64,000 bases of DNA. Source: Flavobacterium sp. CYK-55 (lineage in GTDB: Bacteria; Bacteroidota; Bacteroidia; Flavobacteriales; Flavobacteriaceae). The position numbers were made by a program, and so were the translations under genes. The stretch covers positions 118,180-182,179 of the forward strand of contig NZ_JAHCDK010000005.1 in assembly GCF_018413465.1 (NCBI RefSeq). Direction: 5' to 3'. Below are positions 60,210 to 64,000 of this stretch, piece by piece (positions within the stretch are counted from its first letter, which is position 1; every line of letters begins with the position of its first letter). The notes under the pieces were generated by a model. The model saw only the letters and a list, made by a program, of their open reading frames with translations. It made no database searches and was not told where the DNA came from.

Positions 60210-60287
60210 AAGCCCTAGCCCGGATGGCAGTGGAAATCCTTTTTGTTGGCAAAACAAAAAGATTGCAACGAACAGCCGGAATAGCTT
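60210..60287. repeat. Intergenic hairpin element, copy B
   Basis: The gap between nfu and the YyaL-type gene holds a palindromic element with a stem ATC-TTTTTGTT / AACAAAAAGAT (60236-60247 with a bulged C, pairing 60253-60263) and outer arms around CCGG and AAGC/GCTT. It begins AAGCCCTAGCCCGGATGG and ends GGAATAGCTT. It shares layout and short words (GGATGG, ATCCTTTT, AAAAGAT, ACAGCC) with copy A near 14520 but diverges in loop and flanks. The sequence resembles intergenic elements that I recall in Flavobacterium genomes. Confidence 0.65.
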
Positions 60288-60292
60288 CACAT

Positions 60293-60318
60293 CAAAAAAG
60301 CGCCCAGAAAGACGCTTT
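60293..60318 (-). terminator. Terminator of nfu
   Basis: Stem AAAGCGTCT / GGGCGCTTT (two wobble pairs) with loop TTCT, read on the minus strand and followed by TTTGATG. It lies ten bases after the Nfu-type stop codon. Confidence 0.72.
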
Positions 60319-60328
60319 GTATTTTGGG

Positions 60329-61228
60329 TTAAGCGTTGAGCGCTTCGACTTTGATTTCCGGGTTTTTGAGCATGTCTTTGAGCATGTTTTCGATGCCGTT
60401 TTTGAGCGTAAAAGTACTCGACGGGCAGCCATTACAAGCGCCTTGCAAGATGACTTTGACGCGTTTTTCGGTGTCGTCGTACGAATCAAAAACAATATTT
60501 CCGCCATCGGCAGCTACCGCTGGGCGAACGTATTCTTCGAGAATTTCAATGATTTGCTGTGAAGTCGGATCGAGCGATTCGTATTGCGGTGCGTTTTGTT
60601 TTTCGGCCGGACTGGTTTGTTTGATTAGAGATGCATCAACGACGGTTCCGCCATTTTCGATGTAGTTTTTGATAAATGAGCGCAGTTCAAGCGTGATTTC
60701 GTTCCAATCGTAGCGGTCATATTTGGTGATGGTGACGTAGTTTTCGTCGATGAAAACTTCTTTGACAAACGCAAAAGTAAAGAGTTCGCGCGCGAGTGGT
60801 GAGCTTTCAGTTTGGTCAATATTTTTGAATTCAACCGCCGCAGGTGTAATGCGCGTATTGACTACAAATTTGAGCGTGGCTGGATTGGGCGTGGTTTCGC
60901 CATAAACGCTCACGGGTTTTTTCTGGTTGCTTTGTTCGGATGGTTGCACTACAACGCCGCCGTTGTTGACGAATTCTTCGATTTGTTCAGCTACGGCTTC
61001 TTGAACATCGGCCCATTCAACAATGCTGAAGCGCTCAATGGCAATGAAATTTCCGGAAATATACACGGTTTTGACAAACGGCAAATAGAAGAGTTTTTGC
61101 GCGAGTGGTGAATTTTGTGCTTCGTCAATGTTCTTAAACTCAAAGCTTTCGTTCTGGGTAATGAAATCTGGGAATTCAAATTTAAGAATAGTCGGATTTT
61201 GGGTTTCTTTTATGTTGATTTTGATCAT
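60329..61228 (-). CDS. Nfu-type iron-sulfur scaffold with duplicated N-terminal domain
   Basis: A 299-aa protein of the NifU/Nfu family that carries Fe-S clusters to target enzymes. It has two copies of the Nfu N-terminal domain: residues about 4-94 (TQNPTILKFEFPDF) and about 110-196 (TTPNPATLKFVVNTR), followed by the C-terminal NifU domain (about 221-299) with the cluster ligands in GACNGCPSSTF (Cys265, Cys268). The N-domain copies share the pattern FKNIDxxxxSPLAxxLFxxxFVKxVxI. Standard Nfu proteins have one N-domain, so the duplication is notable. A perfect TAnnTTTG box lies upstream at 61246-61253. Confidence 0.92.
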   Translation of the reverse strand: MIKINIKETQNPTILKFEFPDFITQNESFEFKNIDEAQNSPLAQKLFYLPFVKTVYISGNFIAIERFSIVEWADVQEAVAEQIEEFVNNGGVVVQPSEQSNQKKPVSVYGETTPNPATLKFVVNTRITPAAVEFKNIDQTESSPLARELFTFAFVKEVFIDENYVTITKYDRYDWNEITLELRSFIKNYIENGGTVVDASLIKQTSPAEKQNAPQYESLDPTSQQIIEILEEYVRPAVAADGGNIVFDSYDDTEKRVKVILQGACNGCPSSTFTLKNGIENMLKDMLKNPEIKVEALNA

Positions 61229-61245
61229 GACGGGATGAATTTTTG

Positions 61246-61253
61246 CAAATTTA
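61246..61253 (-). promoter_or_regulatory. Promoter -7 box of nfu
   Basis: The minus strand reads TAAATTTG, a perfect TAnnTTTG box 17 bases upstream of the nfu start, in the 107-base divergent gap with the large surface-protein gene. Confidence 0.6.
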
Positions 61254-61335
61254 ACGAAGTTATGTTGAGTGAATCTGTATATTTGAAGATTTAAGTTTTT
61301 ATTATAATTTTTTGCATCGTTTTCAATTCATTGCT

Positions 61336-64000
61336 ATGAAAAAGATTCTATTGCTGATAGCCCTATTTGTAGGCGCTTCTGTGCAGTCGCAAGTGCTTAT
61401 CAACAACACTACACAAACGCCGGCACAATTAGTACAAAACGCTTTGGTGGGACAAGGTGTAACGCCTTTCAATATTAAATTCAACGGAAGCGCAGCCAGT
61501 GCTAATTTACTCAGAGACCAGGCGGGTGAATTCACCGTAAATTTTAATGGAAGCACACTCGGCTTGACCCACGGAATTGTTTTAGCCACCGGAAACGCAC
61601 AATACGGTTTGGGGCCAAACAATTGCACTAATTTAGGCTGCGGGTCTTTGCCTTCATTAAACGCCGGTGGAACCGATGCTGATTTGGCGGCTATTACAAC
61701 CAACACGATAGCTGCTTCAGCTATTTTAGAATTTGATTTTGTGGCCACAGGACTCGAACTCAATTTTGACTTTGTTTTTGGCTCTGAAGAATATCCGGAA
61801 TATGTAGGAAACCCAAGTTTTAATGATGTTTTTGGTTTCTTTTTGAGTGGCCCGGGCATTAACGGCCCTTATACTGGCAATGCCAAGAATATCGCCTTGA
61901 TTCCCAATAGTATTACACAAATTTCAATTGGTACGGTCAACTACGGAACAGCCAACAATGGAGTTGGAGCTCAAAACCCCAATTATTTTTTTAATAATCT
62001 TCCCTCAGGTTTAAATCCAAATAATTCAGCTACTCCAACGGTTGAATATGACGGTTTTACCAAAGTAATCAGGGCATATTCGCAATTGCAATGCGGTATG
62101 ACATATCATATCAAACTTGCGGTTGGTAATGTTGGAGACACCAATTTAGATTCTGCAGTTTTTATTCAAAACTTTACCATTCCACCATTGGAATTATTGG
62201 ATGAGTTTGGCTTAGATAACAATGCCGGTGTTTGTTATGGAACACCCCTTACCATAAATTCTGGTTTAACCGTAGGAACTACCGTAATCAAATGGTTTAA
62301 AGATGGCGTTTTGATTCCTGGTGAATCTGGTCCTGATTTGGTGGTGACTGACTCGGGTGTTTATAAACTTGAACAATATACAGCTGGAGGGTGTTTGTTG
62401 GCCAGCGATGATATAACGATCACTTATCTGCCGGATATTTCTCTTGTTCAACCCCAAGACATTAACCTTTGTGTGCCGAATGCAGCACAATATGATTTTG
62501 GAAGTATTGATCAGACTACTGCGGTTTTAGGTACATTAGATCCAAATTTTTATACGGTTACTTATTACAATACCAATACAAATAATGAAGCATTATATGG
62601 ATTGCCAACAGGTTTGATTGCTGATGCTGATGTGCAACACTATCTTACATCCGCAACCAGTTCTACCATATGGATTCGTGTAGAAGATTTGCTTTCAGGA
62701 TGTGTTAGCTTGAGGCAATTTGATTTAAATGTTGATAATCCTGCTTCTGGAACTATCTCATACGGACTAACACCATTTTGCGAGAGTAATACAGTTCCAC
62801 AGCCAGTTATTGCCACCGGATTAACACCCGGAGGTACTTTTTCGTCCTCGCCTCCGGGGTTAATTCTCGATCCAAATACCGGAACGATTACACCTAACGG
62901 CAGTTTATACAATACCTATACGGTTCAATATGAAATTCCTGCAACGGCCTATTGTCCTGTATTCACCACAACTGCACAAGTAATCATCTCTAATTGTAAT
63001 TGTACTGTAGTAGCTTCGTCACCAGGCGAAACGGTGTGTGTCGGACAAGCTATTACTCCGATAACATATACAACCACTGGGGCAACCAATGGTGTTTTGG
63101 CTTCTGGTTCTTTGCCGCCAGGGGTAACAGGAAATTACAACTCAGGAGTATTTACGATTTTCGGAACACCTACAGCTTCAGGAACATACAGTTATTCTGT
63201 TTCGATTACCGCTGGAACGGATGTGTGTTCAGCAAATGGTACTATCATTGTCAACCCTGATTCAACCATTACTTTGACTTCGGCTGCTTCGTCAGACAAT
63301 CAAACGCTATGTGAAAATCAATCACTGGCTGTTAATATAATCTACACCTTAACTGATGCTACTGGAGCGACTGTTACGAATTTGCCTACGGGTATTAATG
63401 GTGTTTTTAATGCTGGTATATTCACGATTTCGGGTACACCAACAATAGCTGGTATATACAATTATACGGTTACAACTACTGGTAATTGTGCTAGTGATTC
63501 TTTGGGCGGAACTATTACAGTCAATACGGGTGTAGCAATGACTCTATCAACCACGAGCAATGATAATCAAGCACTTTGTGTCAATACAGCATTGTCACCT
63601 ATTGTATATAATACCGCCAATGGAGTTACCAATGTAACGGCTTCAAACTTACCTTCTGGGGTTAGCGGTTCATTTTCTGGGGGTAATTTCACATTATCAG
63701 GAACACCAAGTGCCATAGGTACATACAACTATACGGTTACTACTTCAGGTGGTTGTGGTACAGTAACTTTACCCGGCACAATTACAGTTGATTCAGATTC
63801 AACAATAGTTTTAAGTTCATCTTCATCATCTAATATCCAAACAGTTTGTACCAATGAGTCATTACCTGTAAACATAGTTTATACTACGACTCATTCGAGC
63901 GATGTTACTTCTATAGGATTGCCACCTGGTATGACGGGTGTTTATTCTTCAGGTACATATACCATATCTGGTTCCTCAACTACAGCAGGTGTTTACAATT
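61336..64000 (+). CDS. Giant choice-of-anchor L surface protein with tandem repeats (partial)
   Basis: The gene starts at ATG 61336 and stays open through the right edge, so at least 888 codons are present. A signal peptide MKKILLLIALFVGASVQSQ is followed by a choice-of-anchor L domain (about 40-260) with FGSEEYPEYVGNPSFNDVFGFFLSGP near residues 146-171. An Ig-like/PKD-like stretch leads to tandem repeats of about 85-90 residues from about residue 556, with the scheme LCxNxxLxxIxYT...LPxGVxGxFxxGxFTISGTPxxxGxYNYTVTTxGxC. At least four copies fit before the edge. The family is exported by T9SS and often ends in a sorting domain, which would be outside the window. It is probably an adhesin. Confidence 0.85.
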   Translation, partial: MKKILLLIALFVGASVQSQVLINNTTQTPAQLVQNALVGQGVTPFNIKFNGSAASANLLRDQAGEFTVNFNGSTLGLTHGIVLATGNAQYGLGPNNCTNLGCGSLPSLNAGGTDADLAAITTNTIAASAILEFDFVATGLELNFDFVFGSEEYPEYVGNPSFNDVFGFFLSGPGINGPYTGNAKNIALIPNSITQISIGTVNYGTANNGVGAQNPNYFFNNLPSGLNPNNSATPTVEYDGFTKVIRAYSQLQCGMTYHIKLAVGNVGDTNLDSAVFIQNFTIPPLELLDEFGLDNNAGVCYGTPLTINSGLTVGTTVIKWFKDGVLIPGESGPDLVVTDSGVYKLEQYTAGGCLLASDDITITYLPDISLVQPQDINLCVPNAAQYDFGSIDQTTAVLGTLDPNFYTVTYYNTNTNNEALYGLPTGLIADADVQHYLTSATSSTIWIRVEDLLSGCVSLRQFDLNVDNPASGTISYGLTPFCESNTVPQPVIATGLTPGGTFSSSPPGLILDPNTGTITPNGSLYNTYTVQYEIPATAYCPVFTTTAQVIISNCNCTVVASSPGETVCVGQAITPITYTTTGATNGVLASGSLPPGVTGNYNSGVFTIFGTPTASGTYSYSVSITAGTDVCSANGTIIVNPDSTITLTSAASSDNQTLCENQSLAVNIIYTLTDATGATVTNLPTGINGVFNAGIFTISGTPTIAGIYNYTVTTTGNCASDSLGGTITVNTGVAMTLSTTSNDNQALCVNTALSPIVYNTANGVTNVTASNLPSGVSGSFSGGNFTLSGTPSAIGTYNYTVTTSGGCGTVTLPGTITVDSDSTIVLSSSSSSNIQTVCTNESLPVNIVYTTTHSSDVTSIGLPPGMTGVYSSGTYTISGSSTTAGVYN

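Noticed and set aside
61323..61859. 178-codon minus-strand frame
   Set aside because: It is antisense to the strongly supported choice-of-anchor L gene and shows no domain.
62990..64000. CRISPR-like or microsatellite repeats in the last kilobase
   Set aside because: Repetition is at the protein level with about 260-base periods and diverged DNA, so it is coding domain duplication, not a CRISPR array.
1..64000. Mobile elements, prophage, tRNA genes
   Set aside because: No transposase, integrase, attachment site or tRNA cloverleaf could be recognised in any gap; all gaps are shorter than about 230 bases.

Overview
The window looks like a piece of a Flavobacterium-type chromosome (Bacteroidota, Flavobacteriaceae). 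The evidence is an AT-rich, densely coding sequence; many promoters with the Bacteroidota -7 box TAnnTTTG; SusC/SusD outer-membrane pairs; proteins with type IX secretion (T9SS) sorting tails; the T9SS translocon gene sprA; a mevalonate-pathway cluster; and the order ruvA-sprA-gcvH-vanZ-deoC-remB, which I remember from Flavobacterium johnsoniae. I see no tRNA, rRNA, CRISPR array, transposase or phage gene. No gene-free stretch exceeds about 230 bases.

Region 1 (1-8500) is mostly on the minus strand. It holds the start of an apparent pseudouridine synthase gene, a UbiA-type prenyltransferase, mevalonate kinase and diphosphomevalonate decarboxylase. A divergent tspO follows, then a large T9SS-exported adhesin-like protein, a BaiN-type flavoprotein and a glycerophosphodiester phosphodiesterase.

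Region 2 (8500-29300) is a complete starch/maltodextrin locus. On the minus strand, a LacI regulator is followed by an MFS sugar transporter, beta-phosphoglucomutase, a GH65 phosphorylase, and three exported enzymes (GH13 SusA-like, GH31, GH13). On the plus strand run SusC-like, SusD-like and SusE-like proteins and a T9SS-secreted GH13 amylase. The reading is that surface amylase cuts starch, SusCD imports oligosaccharides, periplasmic enzymes trim them, the MFS carrier takes up maltose, and phosphorylase plus beta-PGM deliver glucose and glucose-6-phosphate. A near-identical 24-base motif lies upstream of both operons, and a LacI-type palindrome lies between lacI and susC.

Region 3 (29300-46400) is plus strand: an AsmA-like protein, malic enzyme with a phosphotransacetylase-like tail, ruvA, the giant sprA, gcvH, a VanZ-like gene, deoC and a RemB-like gliding gene.

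Region 4 (46400-51563) is a terminal-oxidase maturation cluster: heme o synthase, two different subunit III genes, a subunit IV, a cysteine-free SCO-like protein, a canonical SCO1/SenC, a DUF420 protein and a tiny CxxC protein.

Region 5 (51564-64000) has a DUF4403 lipoprotein, a TolC/HlyD efflux pair coupled to tsaB, an unknown exported protein, an MscS channel, a YyaL/DUF255 protein, an Nfu scaffold with a duplicated N-terminal domain, and the first 888 codons of a huge choice-of-anchor L repeat protein cut by the window edge. Two diverged copies of an intergenic hairpin element occur at about 14520-14617 and 60210-60287.

No clear defence or wholly new enzymatic system is visible. The strongest leads are the shared cis motif of the maltodextrin locus, the two intergenic hairpin elements, the cysteine-free SCO paralogue with the CxxC micro-protein, and the VanZ/gcvH overlap inside the motility block.
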